The notes: generated by a model not told the origin, from the letters alone. 64,000 nt of DNA from Microbacterium sp. BK668 (GCF_004362195.1 NZ_SNWG01000001.1:1302001-1366000); one strand, 5' to 3'. Counted from the stretch's first letter, positions 1-9,262 are shown. A program made the numbers and translations.

Positions 1-635
1 TGCGTCTCCCGCTGCCGGAGAAGACCGTCGGCTCGCGGCTCATCGTCGTCGCACGCGCGCAGCACGCCGAGGACTACGACGCCGCGCTTGAGTCCCTCCT
101 CGACGCGGGCATCCGCAGCGTCGAGCTGACGCTCACGACTCCCGGGACGATCGAGCGGCTCCCGCAGCTGCTCGAGCGCTTCGGCGACCGCGCCGATCTC
201 GGAGTCGGGACCGTCACGAACACCGACCAGGTCGCGAGGGCGGCGGATGCCGGTGCCCGCTACCTCGTGACGCCCATCACGGCGCCCGAGCTTCTCGCGG
301 CGGCGCTGCAGGCCGGCGTGCCGCTCGTGCCCGGCGGCTTCACCCCGACCGAGCTCTTCGCCTCGTGGTCGGCCGGTGCCTCGGCGGTCAAGGTCTTCCC
401 CGCGGGACGCCTCGGCGCCGGCTACGTCAAAGACCTCCGCGGACCGTTCCCCGACATCCAGGTCGTGCCGTCCGGGGGCGTCGATCTCGACAGCGCGCGG
501 CAGTGGCTCGATGCCGGGGCGGCAGCCGTGAGCGTCGGCGGACCTCTGCTGGGCGATGCCTTCGCCGGGGGCGACCTCCTCGCCCTTCGTCAGCGCGCCG
601 AGTCGTTCGTCGCGGTGGCTTCGGACGGCGCATGA
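1..635 (+). CDS. eda: 2-dehydro-3-deoxy-6-phosphogluconate (KDPG) aldolase, at left window edge
   Basis: Class I aldolase that cleaves 2-keto-3-deoxy-6-phosphogluconate to pyruvate and glyceraldehyde-3-phosphate in the cytoplasm. The frame is open from base 3. Bases 1-2 are TG, so the start codon could sit exactly on the window edge, giving about 211 residues, the usual family length. Visible motifs are SVELTLTTPG with the general-base Glu, GVGTVTN, the Schiff-base Lys near residue 131 in AVKVFPAG, and the phosphate loop VVPSGGV. It overlaps the next gene, a sugar kinase, by ATGA. The pair is the lower part of a 2-keto-3-deoxygluconate pathway (hexuronates or sugar acids). The exact sugar substrate is not decidable. 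Confidence 0.93.
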   Translation, partial: RLPLPEKTVGSRLIVVARAQHAEDYDAALESLLDAGIRSVELTLTTPGTIERLPQLLERFGDRADLGVGTVTNTDQVARAADAGARYLVTPITAPELLAAALQAGVPLVPGGFTPTELFASWSAGASAVKVFPAGRLGAGYVKDLRGPFPDIQVVPSGGVDLDSARQWLDAGAAAVSVGGPLLGDAFAGGDLLALRQRAESFVAVASDGA

Positions 636-1597
636 TGTCCGGCTCGTCGGCGCCGCGTGCCGTTACCCTCGGCGAGACGATGGCGCTCGTGCGGACGCGC
701 GAGCTCGGCTCGCTCCGCCACGCCACGGACCTCGCCCTCGGGATCGGCGGGGCCGAGAGCAACGTCGCGATCGGGCTCTCGCGGCTCGGCGTCGACGTCG
801 GGTGGCTGGGCCGCATCGGCGACGACCCGCTCGGCGAGCGCGTGCGGCGTGAGATCCGCGCCGAGGGGGTGGAGGTCCTCGCCGTCGTGGACGGCGAGGC
901 GCCGACGGGCCTCATGCTGAAGGAGCGTCCCCGGGCGACGTCGACGAGAGTCCTCTACTACCGCGCCGGCTCGGCCGGGTCGCGGCTGTCGCCGGCGGAC
1001 GTTCCCCACGGATGGATCGAGGGCGCCGACCTGCTGCACCTCACGGGCATCACGGCGCTCCTCTCCGCCTCGGCCCGGGAGTGCCTGTCGGCCGCGATCG
1101 ACCGCGCCCGGCAGGCCGGCGTGCGCGTGACCTTCGACATCAACTACCGCTCCGCCCTCGCCGACGCCGGCACGGCGGGGCCGTGGCTGCGCGAGCTCGC
1201 CGAGCGCGCCGACATCGTCTTCGGCGGCCCGGAGGAGCTCGAGCTGCTCCATCCGGGAACGGATGCCGCGGCCGCCTGCCGTCGCCTGCTCGAGCGGGGC
1301 GTCGGGGAGGTCGTGCTCAAACGCGGCGCGGACGGCGCCACCGCCTATCTCCCGTCGGGCGGCGTCGACTCGCCCGGATTCCAGATCGACGTCGTCGACA
1401 CGGTCGGCGCCGGCGACGCCTTCGTCGCGGGCTATCTGAGCGGCGTGCTCGACGGCTCTGACGTGGCGGCGCGACTGCACCGCGCCAACGTCTGCGGAGC
1501 GATGCTGTGCATGACGCCGGGGGACTGGGAGTCGAGCCCCACGCTGCGAGAAGTCGAGGCCTTCACCGCGACCGGCGGCGATCCGGTCAGCCGCTGA
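632..1597 (+). CDS. kdgK: PfkB-family sugar kinase, probable 2-keto-3-deoxygluconate kinase
   Basis: Ribokinase-fold kinase of 321 residues. It probably phosphorylates 2-keto-3-deoxygluconate to KDPG for the aldolase just upstream. The N-terminal PfkB signature is GGAESNVAIGLSRLG and the C-terminal one is DTVGAGDAF with catalytic Asp near residue 262. The ATG at 632 is chosen because it makes the 4-base ATGA overlap with the aldolase stop; a second ATG follows at 635. The frame is open further upstream but that part lacks kinase sequence. The kinase fold is clear. The KDG substrate is inferred from the neighbour, and fructokinase or ribokinase would be the alternatives. Confidence 0.9.
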   Translation: MMSGSSAPRAVTLGETMALVRTRELGSLRHATDLALGIGGAESNVAIGLSRLGVDVGWLGRIGDDPLGERVRREIRAEGVEVLAVVDGEAPTGLMLKERPRATSTRVLYYRAGSAGSRLSPADVPHGWIEGADLLHLTGITALLSASARECLSAAIDRARQAGVRVTFDINYRSALADAGTAGPWLRELAERADIVFGGPEELELLHPGTDAAAACRRLLERGVGEVVLKRGADGATAYLPSGGVDSPGFQIDVVDTVGAGDAFVAGYLSGVLDGSDVAARLHRANVCGAMLCMTPGDWESSPTLREVEAFTATGGDPVSR

Positions 1598-1683
1598 CCC
1601 TGATCCCCGCGGCGCCCTGAGCGGCCGTTCGCGTCCGGGTCCCTGACGTGCCACCCTCGAAGCACACAGATCGAGGAGTGCCC

Positions 1684-2961
1684 ATGGCCGGCTGGCGAAT
1701 CCGCGACTACCACCCCGACGATGTCGACGGCATCCTGCGCCTCTGGGAGCAGGTGCTGGCGGCCGGCGGCGAGCCGGTGTACGGGCTGTCCGACGTCCTC
1801 GCCTCGTGCGCCAAGGACCACGCCGTCGTCGCGGTCGTCGGAGACGAGATCATCGGCGCCGCCGTGGGCCGGGCGGCACACGCGCAGGGGTGGGTCGTGT
1901 TCCTCGCGACCGCGTCCCATATGCGCGGTCAGGGCGTGGGATCGTCGCTGCTGGCGGCGCTCGAATCGCGCATGGCCGCGCACGGCGTGTCGAAGCTGTC
2001 GGCCCTCATGCCGGCGGCGGAGACGCGCGTCGGCGCCTTCCTGCACCAGGGCTTCGAGCTCAAGCGCGATCTGCACTACTTCGAGCGCCACATCCCCGTC
2101 CAGCGCGAGGAGCTCACCAAGCTCGCAGCGCTCGGCGGGCGCGTCATGCCCCGCGGACTGTGGGACTCGGTGGGCGGGATGGCCGCCGAGAAGGATCTCC
2201 TCGAACGCCGCGTCGTCATGCCGCTCGCCAACGCCGAGCTCGCCGATCGCTTCGGGGTCGTGCCGCCGCGATCGATCATCCTCTTCGGCCCGCCCGGAAC
2301 GGGCAAGACGACCTTCGCGAAGGCCATCGCGTCGCGGCTCGAATGGTCGTTCATCGAGGTCTTCCCGTCGCGGCTCGCCGCTCAGGCGGGAGGGCTCGCC
2401 GGTGCCCTGCGCGAGACCTTCACGACCATCGCGGAGCTGGAGCACGCCGTCGTCTTCATCGACGAGGTCGAAGAGATCGCGTCGCACCGGCAGGGCGAGC
2501 CCCCGTCGCCCACCCAGGGCGTCACCAACGAGCTGCTGAAGATCATCCCCGCCTTCCGCGAGCAGCCGGGACGGCTCCTGGTCTGCGCCACGAACTTCAT
2601 CCGGGCGCTGGATGCCGCATTCCTCCGCCACGGCCGCTTCGACTACGTCATTCCGATCGGCCTGCCCGACGCCGAGGCGCGTACGGCGATCTGGGAGCGC
2701 TACGTGCCGTCCGCCTCGGTCGGCGTCGACATCCCCGCCCTCGTCACCATGACCGAGAGCTTCTCCCCGGCCGACATCGAATTCGCGGCGAGGAAGGCGT
2801 CGCAGGCGGCGCTCGAGAAGGCGGTGCTCTCGGAGACCGGCGAGGCCCGGGGTCCCTTCATGGTCGATTACATCGCGGCGATCTCGACGACGCGGGCGAC
2901 GGTATCGCCCGAGGTCGCCGCCGCGTTCCTCGAGGACATCGAGACAGTCGGCCGCACCTGA
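1684..2961 (+). CDS. GNAT acetyltransferase domain fused to an AAA+ ATPase
   Basis: A 425-residue two-domain protein. Residues 1-145 have a GNAT acetyltransferase pattern (hydrophobic strands, then the acetyl-CoA loop RGQGVGSSLL). Residues 160-400 are a classical AAA+ module: Walker A GPPGTGKT at 202-209, Walker B VVFIDE with D260/E261, sensor-1 Asn near 304 (CATNF) and an HGRFDYVIPIGLPD region like FtsH/Cdc48 ATPases. The ATG at 1684 follows GAGGAG by five bases. An upstream GTG at 1648 is in frame but has no ribosome-binding site. The agmatinase gene converges on it 15 bases downstream. Substrate is unknown. The fusion suggests ATP-driven remodelling of an acetylated target, which is inference. 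Confidence 0.85.
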   Translation: MAGWRIRDYHPDDVDGILRLWEQVLAAGGEPVYGLSDVLASCAKDHAVVAVVGDEIIGAAVGRAAHAQGWVVFLATASHMRGQGVGSSLLAALESRMAAHGVSKLSALMPAAETRVGAFLHQGFELKRDLHYFERHIPVQREELTKLAALGGRVMPRGLWDSVGGMAAEKDLLERRVVMPLANAELADRFGVVPPRSIILFGPPGTGKTTFAKAIASRLEWSFIEVFPSRLAAQAGGLAGALRETFTTIAELEHAVVFIDEVEEIASHRQGEPPSPTQGVTNELLKIIPAFREQPGRLLVCATNFIRALDAAFLRHGRFDYVIPIGLPDAEARTAIWERYVPSASVGVDIPALVTMTESFSPADIEFAARKASQAALEKAVLSETGEARGPFMVDYIAAISTTRATVSPEVAAAFLEDIETVGRT

Positions 2962-2976
2962 TCGAGCCCCGGCCGG

Positions 2977-3921
2977 TCACCCTGCCAGAGTCATGAGGGT
3001 GATGAGCTCCCAGGCCGTGTGCGCCGCGGCGAGTCCCGTGATGCCCGCGTGGTCGTAGGCCGGGGCGACCTCGACGACGTCGCATCCCACGACGGGAAGA
3101 CCCCGCAGGCTGCGCAGCACCGCGAAGAGCTGAGCCGTGCTGATGCCCGCGACCTCGGGCGTACCCGTACCAGGAGCGAAGGCGGGGTCGAGCACGTCGA
3201 TGTCGACCGAGACGTACACGGGCTTCGTGCCGACGCGGGCGCGGATCTGCGCCGCGATGTCGTCGAGCGACCGCTCGAGGAAGGCCTCGCTGCGGATGAT
3301 CGCGAAACCCGAGCGCGCGTCGTCGTCGAGCTCCGACGGGTCGTAGATCCCGCCTCGGACCCCGACGTGCTGGCAGCGTACGAGGTCGAGGAGCCCCTCT
3401 TCCGCCGCGCGCCGGAACGGCGACCCGTGCCAGACGGAGGCCCCGTGGAGCGTGTCCCACGTGTCGAGGTGGGCGTCGAAGTGCACGACCGCGAGCGGCC
3501 CATGCCGGAGCGCGGCGGCCCGCAGGAGCGGAAGGGCGATCGTGTGGTCGCCGCCGAGCGCGACCAGGCGAGTACCGCGCTGGCTCAGCTGGGAGGCGGC
3601 CGTCGTGATCGCCTCGACCGCCCGCGGGATGTCGTAAGGCCCCACCCCGATGTCGCCCGCGTCGACGACCTGCGAGGTGCGGAACGGGTGGGTGTCATGA
3701 ACGGCGTGATACGGATGCAGCTGGCGCGAGTTCTCGCGGATGTGCGCCGGGCCGAACCGCGCGCCGGGGCGGAAGCTCGTTCCGGAGTCGAACGGTATGC
3801 CGACCACGGCGATGTCGGCGTGCTCGACTGCGGACAGCATCGGCAGCAGTGCGAACGTCGCGAGACCGGCGTATCGCGGCATCCCGGGTTCGTCACGCGG
3901 ACCGACGGCCGATTCCACCAC
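2977..3921 (-). CDS. speB: Agmatinase-family ureohydrolase
   Basis: Arginase/agmatinase fold, 314 residues. It hydrolyses agmatine, or a related guanidino compound, to urea and an amine with a binuclear Mn centre. The metal-ligand motifs are intact: GGDHT, DAHLD and the late DIDVLDPAFAPG. The N-terminal IGIPFDSG-like segment is VVGIPFDSGTSFRPGARFGP. Start chosen at the GTG pair 3921/3918, because the family-conserved stretch VGPRDEPGMPRYAG lies upstream of the first ATG (3882). The open frame continues far upstream but is antisense to the GGDEF gene. Substrate could be agmatine, guanidinobutyrate or guanidinopropionate. No polyamine gene is adjacent. Confidence 0.88.
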   Translation of the reverse strand: MVESAVGPRDEPGMPRYAGLATFALLPMLSAVEHADIAVVGIPFDSGTSFRPGARFGPAHIRENSRQLHPYHAVHDTHPFRTSQVVDAGDIGVGPYDIPRAVEAITTAASQLSQRGTRLVALGGDHTIALPLLRAAALRHGPLAVVHFDAHLDTWDTLHGASVWHGSPFRRAAEEGLLDLVRCQHVGVRGGIYDPSELDDDARSGFAIIRSEAFLERSLDDIAAQIRARVGTKPVYVSVDIDVLDPAFAPGTGTPEVAGISTAQLFAVLRSLRGLPVVGCDVVEVAPAYDHAGITGLAAAHTAWELITLMTLAG

Positions 3922-4140
3922 GGTGCCAGCCTGCCAGGCCGGCGGCCTCGCAGACGAGAGGCGGCCGACGTCGGCGCCGCGATCGGCGTGCGCGAGGAAG
4001 GCGGCAGCGAGCGCTGCTTGCGAGGTCGGCGCGCGCAATGCGAACCTCGGTTTCGGGAAGAGGTCTCGCGCACGGCGGCGCCGGACGGCTCGGGATAGGC
4101 TTTCCGGGACCGGCTCGTGCGACGGAAGCGATAGGTGCAC

Positions 4141-5481
4141 ATGAGCGGAGCGAATGCGCTTCCGGTGGGCGTCGTCCACGTCGACCAGACAGGTCGCATC
4201 TCCGACGTCAATCCGTGGTTCGCGGAGTGGGCCTCGTCCACACCGGATGCGATCATCGGGCGTCCGATCGAGGAGTTCCTCGTCCACGCCGACGACGACC
4301 TCTTTCCCAGCCCGGACGGACCCGGGCCGTGGGTCATGGTGCCGCCTGGGCACCCCGGACGTGCCGTCATGGTGGCCCGCCACAGCGAGGGCTCCGATGA
4401 GGTCCTGGTCGTCTCCGAGGCATCCGAGCGATTCCGTGCGCTGCGCGATCTCCGCCGGCGCTATGCCCTCGCGGATCGCACCCGGACCCGCCTCGAGCTG
4501 ATCATGGACTCGTCGGTCGCGTTCGCGACCGCGACGACAGAGGAACGCCTGGCCCAGGTGCTCGCCGACGCGACCCAGCGGGCCTACCGCGCGGAGGAGT
4601 CCACGGTCTACCTTCACGAGCCGGACGGGACGAGCGTCGTCGCCGCCGGCCCGGACCCCCTCCAGGGCCGGATCGGCGCCGAGACGCTGATCGATCTCGT
4701 GAGCGCCCCGCGCCGGATCATCAAGGTGGTCGACCCCGAGGAGGGGGAGCGCCTCCTGCCCGGACTCGGTGACGCGATGCGGGCCTCCGGCGTGCACGCG
4801 CTGATCGGCGCTCCGCTGCATCACGAGGAGAGCGACTTCGGCGCCTTCATCAGCTGGTTCCACCACACCCGCACGTTCGATGCGGAGGCCGCTCCGCTCG
4901 CCGGTGCGCTCGCGGGTCAGGCCGCGCAGGCGCTCGCCACCCTGCGGCTTCAGGCGCGTCTCGCGCACGCGGCGATGCACGACGAGGTGACGGGTCTTCC
5001 CAATCGACGCCTGCTCGAGGCGCAGATGGAGGAGATCGTCGGATCGGCCGGCTTCGCCGTGCTGTTCATCGACCTCGATGGCTTCAAGGGGGTGAACGAT
5101 CTTCTGGGCCACCATGCCGGCGATCGGATGCTGCATGAAGCCGCCGACCGGCTCCTCGCGGGTGTGCGATCGGAGGACCTCGTCGCGCGGTACGGGGGCG
5201 ACGAGTTCGTGATCGTCGCGCGGGACGTCGACAATCCGGCTGTCGCGTGGGAGATCGCGGAGCGCGTTCTGGAGGGGCTCCGCAGCGACCCGGGGGCGTC
5301 GCCGGCGGGTCAGCTCCTCAGCGCGAGCATCGGTGTCGCCGTCGCGCCTCCGGGCGCCGCCGTGCTGCCGGAGCAGCTCATGCGTCAGGCTGACGTCGCG
5401 ATGTATCGCGCCAAGGCCGCGGGCGGGAACCGCATCGTCCTCGCGGACGACGACCGCGCCATGACACCTTTCTCCCGCTGA
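4141..5481 (+). CDS. PAS-GAF-GGDEF diguanylate cyclase
   Basis: A 446-residue soluble sensor-cyclase that should make cyclic di-GMP. A PAS-like segment lies at about residues 8-100 (VGVVHVDQTGRISDVNPWF), a GAF-like segment at about 115-275, and a GGDEF domain at 280-446 that starts with HDEVTGLPNRR. The catalytic motif GGDEF is intact (352-356) and an RxxD product-inhibition site (RSED, 343-346) lies five residues before it, so an active, feedback-controlled cyclase is expected. No EAL or HD-GYP domain follows. ATG 4141 is preferred to a GTG six bases earlier. It is divergent from the agmatinase gene and not part of an operon. The input signal is unknown. Confidence 0.92.
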   Translation: MSGANALPVGVVHVDQTGRISDVNPWFAEWASSTPDAIIGRPIEEFLVHADDDLFPSPDGPGPWVMVPPGHPGRAVMVARHSEGSDEVLVVSEASERFRALRDLRRRYALADRTRTRLELIMDSSVAFATATTEERLAQVLADATQRAYRAEESTVYLHEPDGTSVVAAGPDPLQGRIGAETLIDLVSAPRRIIKVVDPEEGERLLPGLGDAMRASGVHALIGAPLHHEESDFGAFISWFHHTRTFDAEAAPLAGALAGQAAQALATLRLQARLAHAAMHDEVTGLPNRRLLEAQMEEIVGSAGFAVLFIDLDGFKGVNDLLGHHAGDRMLHEAADRLLAGVRSEDLVARYGGDEFVIVARDVDNPAVAWEIAERVLEGLRSDPGASPAGQLLSASIGVAVAPPGAAVLPEQLMRQADVAMYRAKAAGGNRIVLADDDRAMTPFSR

Positions 5482-5558
5482 GTCCCGCGCCCGCGGCACG
5501 CCCCGCACGCGCGACGCGACCACTCCGCTCGTGATGCCCGCTCTTGCGTGTCGTCATC

Positions 5559-5573
5559 TGTGACCGCTAACAT
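5559..5573. promoter_or_regulatory. LacI-type operator candidate upstream of first GH43 gene
   Basis: The 15-mer TGTGACCGCTAACAT is an imperfect palindrome (10 of 14 positions symmetric around a central CG, resembling the LacI-family consensus TGTTAGCGCTAACA). It occurs again, base for base, at 14133-14147 before the second GH43 gene. Its position 114 bases before the 5687 start fits a promoter-proximal operator. A further shared 10-mer GATCGATAAA lies at 5591-5600. Binding by the LacI regulator encoded at 12944-14008 is inferred. Confidence 0.7.
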
Positions 5574-5686
5574 CAGGCCGACGGCTCGTGGATCGATAAA
5601 CGTACGACGACTCTCATCGCCCTCGGCCCGCATCACCGATCAGACCGGCGCCCGCCGGTCACCGAGGTACGAAGGAGTACTTGCCG

Positions 5687-8620
5687 ATGGTCCGTCCATC
5701 CCTCACGCGCACCCGACGATCGCGCACCGTCGCCGTGGCGGTGGCCGCGTCGCTGTGCGTCGGTCTTGCGGCCGCCGCCCCCGCGGCCGCCGACTCCGTC
5801 TACGACGACGTGCTCGACGGTCTCGTTCACCGCTTCGCCCTCGACGAGGCATCCGGGACCGTCGTCGCCAACACCGGGTCGGCCGGCGCGGCGGCGAACG
5901 CGACGCTCGTGCACCCCGAGAAGGCGACGCGCGGTGCGGATGGCATCCGGTTCAACCCCGATGCCTATGCCGACGCGCTGACCGGCGCCTACGTCCAGCT
6001 GCCGGACAACCTGACCGCGGGCATGCAGGCTCTGACCGTCGATTACGACATCTGGATCGATCCGGCGAACGTCGGCGAGCACCAGATCTGGAGCCTCGGC
6101 AACAAGGCGTCCTGCGATGCTGCGACCGGGCAGCAGGGACAGCTCTTCTCCTCCAACACCCAGCGGCTCCGCGTCGCCGCGGGCACGGTCAACGTCCAGC
6201 AGAACCGGGTCCGTCTTCCCGAGGGCGTCTGGAAGCACGTCACCTATACGCAGACCCCGAACGCCAACGGCACCTCATGGACGGGAACGCTCTACGTCGA
6301 CGGCGTGCAGCACGCTCAGTCGACGGCCATCACGACAGCTCCGTCGGTCAACGCGGCAGGCACGAACTGCAACTACCTCGCCCGTTCGCAGGCCCCCGGC
6401 AACTATTCGTTCCGCGGCACGCTGTCCGACTTCCGCGTCTATGACCGGGGGCTGTCGGCGGCCGAGGTCTCGACCCGTGCGGCTCAGGGGAACGATGAAG
6501 GAGCGGTAGCGGATGCCGCGGCCATCGATCTCGGCCTGACGAGCGCGATCGTGGAAGACCTCGAGCTGCCCAAGACCGGCTCGATCGCCGGCTCGTCCAT
6601 CACGTGGGCATCGTCCGACCCGTCGGTCATCGAGGTCGTGGTGCCGCCCACCGCGACGAGCGCGCGGAAGGTGCCGATCCGCGGGCTGGTCACGCGTCCG
6701 GCGCTCGGGCAGCCGGATGCGATCGTCGTGCTGACCGCCACCCTCAAGAAGGGGTCGCAGTCCATCGCGACTCGCGAGATCCCCATCACCGTGCCGGCCG
6801 AGTTCGACGTCGACCACTCGGTCGCCCGCGACGCGCTCGACCTGGAGCTCCACGCGACCGACGACGTGCGGGGCAACATCTCCCTGCCGACGACCGGCCG
6901 CTGGGGATCGGAGATCACCTGGGTGTCCGACTCGGATCTCGTCTCGTCGACAGGCGAGGTGAAGCGTCCGTCGTACGGCCACCCGGAGGTCGCCGTGACC
7001 CTGACCGCGACCATCGCGAAAGGCGCGGCCAGCGACGAGAAGGAGTTCGACCTCGTCGTCAAGCCGCTGCCTCGCGAGGAGGAGAAGGAGCGGTACTTCC
7101 TCGGCTACTTCAAGGGCGAGGGTATGGCCGACGGCGAGCAGATCATGTTCGCCACGTCCAACGGCAACACCGCGCTCGACTGGACGGGACTCACCGGCGG
7201 GTGGCCGTCGCTCGTGTCCCAGCTCGGTGACCAGGGGCTGCGCGATCCGCACATCGTGCGCTCGCCCGACGGCGACACGTTCTACATGATCGCGACGGAC
7301 CTCAACTGGTACGACCAAGGCGGGTACGCGATCAACGACACGCAGTACATCGAGGTCTTCGAGTCGAACGACCTCGTGAACTGGACGCCGCAGCGTCACG
7401 TCAAGGTCGCGCCCGACAACGCCGGCAATGCCTTCGCGCCGGAGTCGCTCTGGGTCGACGAGATCGGCGCATACGCCGTGTTCTGGGCTCAGTCGCTGTG
7501 GAACGATCCCATCAACCGCACCGGACAGGGCAACGCGCAGATGTGGTACAACATCACGCGCGACTTCCAGACGTTCTCCGAGCCGAAGGTCTGGCAGAAC
7601 CCCGCTCCGCAGTCGCGCATCGACACGACCGCCATCAAGGTCGGCGACGAGTACTACCGCGTCACGAAGAACGAGGCCGGCAACGCCGGTTCCGACATCT
7701 TCTCGGAGAAGAACACCGACTTCCTGGACAGCGACATCAACGCCTGGCAGCTCATCGCCCCGGCGCTGGGTCGCACCACGTGGCAGGCCACGGCCGGCTA
7801 CGAGGGTCCGGTCATCTTCAAGGCCAACCCCGGTGACACCGCCTGCCCCGGACAGTTCTACCTCTGGGGCGACCGCTACACCAACGGCGGCGGCTACCAG
7901 GCGGCGTGCGAGGCGAACATCGAGGCGCCCACCTGGCAGCCGAAGACCATCACGATGACGAACGCGGGAGTGCCGCGCCCTCGCCACGGCACGGTGCTGC
8001 CCATCACCCTCCGCGAGTGGAACCACATCCGCGGCATCGCGAACCCCGATGTCGCGACGACCGTCGAGGTCTCCGTCGACGATGTCCGCGAGGGCGCGAC
8101 GGCCGAGGCGACGGCCACGGTCGCTGCCGCCGACGGCTTCCAGACGGGCGGTCAGGTGCGCTTCACGGCCGGCGACTGGTCCGAGACGGTGTACCTCGAG
8201 GACGGAACGGCCAAGGCGGAGATCCCGGCCGGGCTGGGAGTCGGCGCGCACGAGGTGAAGGCCGAGTACCTCGGATTCGAGTACCTCCTCGCCTCGCAGG
8301 CGACCGCCTCCTTCGAGGTTCAGCCGCTCGTGACGGCGTCCGTCGCCGTGACGGGTCGCTGCGTCGCCGGCAAGGAGACGCTCGTCGTCACCGTCACGAA
8401 CGCCGACGACCGCGCTATCCAGGTCGGCATCGCCACGGCGTATGGCCCGAAGCAGATCGCGACGCTCGCCGCCGGCAAGAGTGTCTCGGCCGCCTTCGCC
8501 ACGCGCCTGGTGTCCGTGCCGTCGGGCACGGTGACGGCGACGGTCTCGGCGGGCGAAGGCGCTGAGCGCGAGCAGTCGGTCTACACGACTGCTCATCCCG
8601 CGCTCGGCTGCACGCCGTAG
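5687..8620 (+). CDS. Secreted GH43-family glycosidase with LamG, Ig-like and shared C-terminal module
   Basis: A 977-residue exported enzyme for arabinan or xylan side chains. Signal peptide at 1-35 (Arg-rich, Ala-rich core, cleavage near PAAA-D). A LamG/concanavalin-like lectin domain is at about 48-260 and two atrophied Ig-like (aBig-type) domains at about 275-460. The GH43 five-blade propeller is at about 465-775, with probable catalytic D520 (LRDPH), D646 (SRIDTT) and E706 (YEGPV). An Ig-like repeat at about 785-885 is followed by a Cys-bounded terminal module (888-977) that recurs in two later enzymes. ATG 5687 follows GAAGGAG by nine bases. The specificity (arabinofuranosidase or xylosidase) cannot be settled from sequence. 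Confidence 0.85.
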   Translation: MVRPSLTRTRRSRTVAVAVAASLCVGLAAAAPAAADSVYDDVLDGLVHRFALDEASGTVVANTGSAGAAANATLVHPEKATRGADGIRFNPDAYADALTGAYVQLPDNLTAGMQALTVDYDIWIDPANVGEHQIWSLGNKASCDAATGQQGQLFSSNTQRLRVAAGTVNVQQNRVRLPEGVWKHVTYTQTPNANGTSWTGTLYVDGVQHAQSTAITTAPSVNAAGTNCNYLARSQAPGNYSFRGTLSDFRVYDRGLSAAEVSTRAAQGNDEGAVADAAAIDLGLTSAIVEDLELPKTGSIAGSSITWASSDPSVIEVVVPPTATSARKVPIRGLVTRPALGQPDAIVVLTATLKKGSQSIATREIPITVPAEFDVDHSVARDALDLELHATDDVRGNISLPTTGRWGSEITWVSDSDLVSSTGEVKRPSYGHPEVAVTLTATIAKGAASDEKEFDLVVKPLPREEEKERYFLGYFKGEGMADGEQIMFATSNGNTALDWTGLTGGWPSLVSQLGDQGLRDPHIVRSPDGDTFYMIATDLNWYDQGGYAINDTQYIEVFESNDLVNWTPQRHVKVAPDNAGNAFAPESLWVDEIGAYAVFWAQSLWNDPINRTGQGNAQMWYNITRDFQTFSEPKVWQNPAPQSRIDTTAIKVGDEYYRVTKNEAGNAGSDIFSEKNTDFLDSDINAWQLIAPALGRTTWQATAGYEGPVIFKANPGDTACPGQFYLWGDRYTNGGGYQAACEANIEAPTWQPKTITMTNAGVPRPRHGTVLPITLREWNHIRGIANPDVATTVEVSVDDVREGATAEATATVAAADGFQTGGQVRFTAGDWSETVYLEDGTAKAEIPAGLGVGAHEVKAEYLGFEYLLASQATASFEVQPLVTASVAVTGRCVAGKETLVVTVTNADDRAIQVGIATAYGPKQIATLAAGKSVSAAFATRLVSVPSGTVTATVSAGEGAEREQSVYTTAHPALGCTP

Positions 8621-8633
8621 CGAGAGGCGCAGG

Positions 8634-8671
8634 AAGGACCCGCCGCGTTCCGGGGATCGCGGCGGGTCCTT
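8634..8671 (+). terminator. Hairpin terminator after first GH43 gene
   Basis: Perfect 14-base inverted repeat (8634-8647 with 8658-8671) with a 10-base loop. It begins 13 bases after the stop at 8620. The right arm ends in CCTTCC rather than a T-run, as is common in GC-rich actinobacteria. It lies between convergent genes and could serve both. Confidence 0.8.
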
Positions 8672-8695
8672 CCGCTCAGGCGTTCGGGCACGCGG

Positions 8696-9106
8696 CTACC
8701 GCGAGCCGGCCGACGCGGTGCCGTCCGCCCGCAGCACGAGGACGGTCGTCACGGCGAGCACGACGACGCCGACGGACTCGACGATCACCGTCTCGGGGAC
8801 GAGTGTGAAGTCCCATGTCTGCGTGATCCCGAAGAGGCCCACGGTCAGCGCGAGGAGGATCGCTCCGAGGCTGGCGACGAGGAAGAGCAGCCCCAGCACC
8901 GTCGCCGCCTGCAGCAGCCGGCCGCGGCTCACGAGCATCGCGATCGCCAGGACGAGGCCGGCTATCCCGTTCAGGATGAACAGGACGCCGAGGATGCCGC
9001 CGACCCCGTTCAACGCGAGGTAGAGGTGGATGCCGCCCGCGGCGAGCAGGAGGACGGCGCTGAGGATCCGCAGGATCCAGAGAACGCGGGAACTGGTTTC
9101 GCTCAT
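8696..9106 (-). CDS. Hypothetical four-helix membrane protein
   Basis: A 136-residue small integral membrane protein that I do not recognise by name. Four hydrophobic helices are visible at about 8-30, 34-58, 66-92 and 103-126, with a short polar N-terminus (MSETSSR) and a short charged tail. The start codon at 9106 is an ATG. It converges on the first GH43 gene, with the bidirectional hairpin between them, and is separate from its own upstream neighbours. No catalytic residues are seen. Confidence 0.75.
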   Translation of the reverse strand: MSETSSRVLWILRILSAVLLLAAGGIHLYLALNGVGGILGVLFILNGIAGLVLAIAMLVSRGRLLQAATVLGLLFLVASLGAILLALTVGLFGITQTWDFTLVPETVIVESVGVVVLAVTTVLVLRADGTASAGSR

Positions 9107-9208
9107 GCCGTCACCGACCTCCGGTCGGGCCCCCCGTGGGCCTCCTCGGTTGAAACGAGCCCGGAGCCCGGAAGGTTCACGAACGCCGGCTCGCGCGGAG
9201 ACAGGAGA

Positions 9209-9234
9209 GGGGCCGGTCCGCGTGGACCGGCCCC
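9209..9234 (-). terminator. Hairpin terminator after the DUF7882-like gene
   Basis: Eleven-base perfect stem GGGGCCGGTCC with a four-base loop (9209-9219/9224-9234), 29 bases past the stop of the minus-strand gene ending at 9263. There is no clear T-tract on the minus strand, so termination is inferred from the stem alone. Confidence 0.65.
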
Positions 9235-9262
9235 TTCATCGGTGTCTCAGGTTGCAGCGGGC

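Noticed and set aside
6275..8596. Long minus-strand open frame opposite the first GH43 gene
   Set aside because: Shadow composition; the plus strand carries a complete multidomain enzyme.
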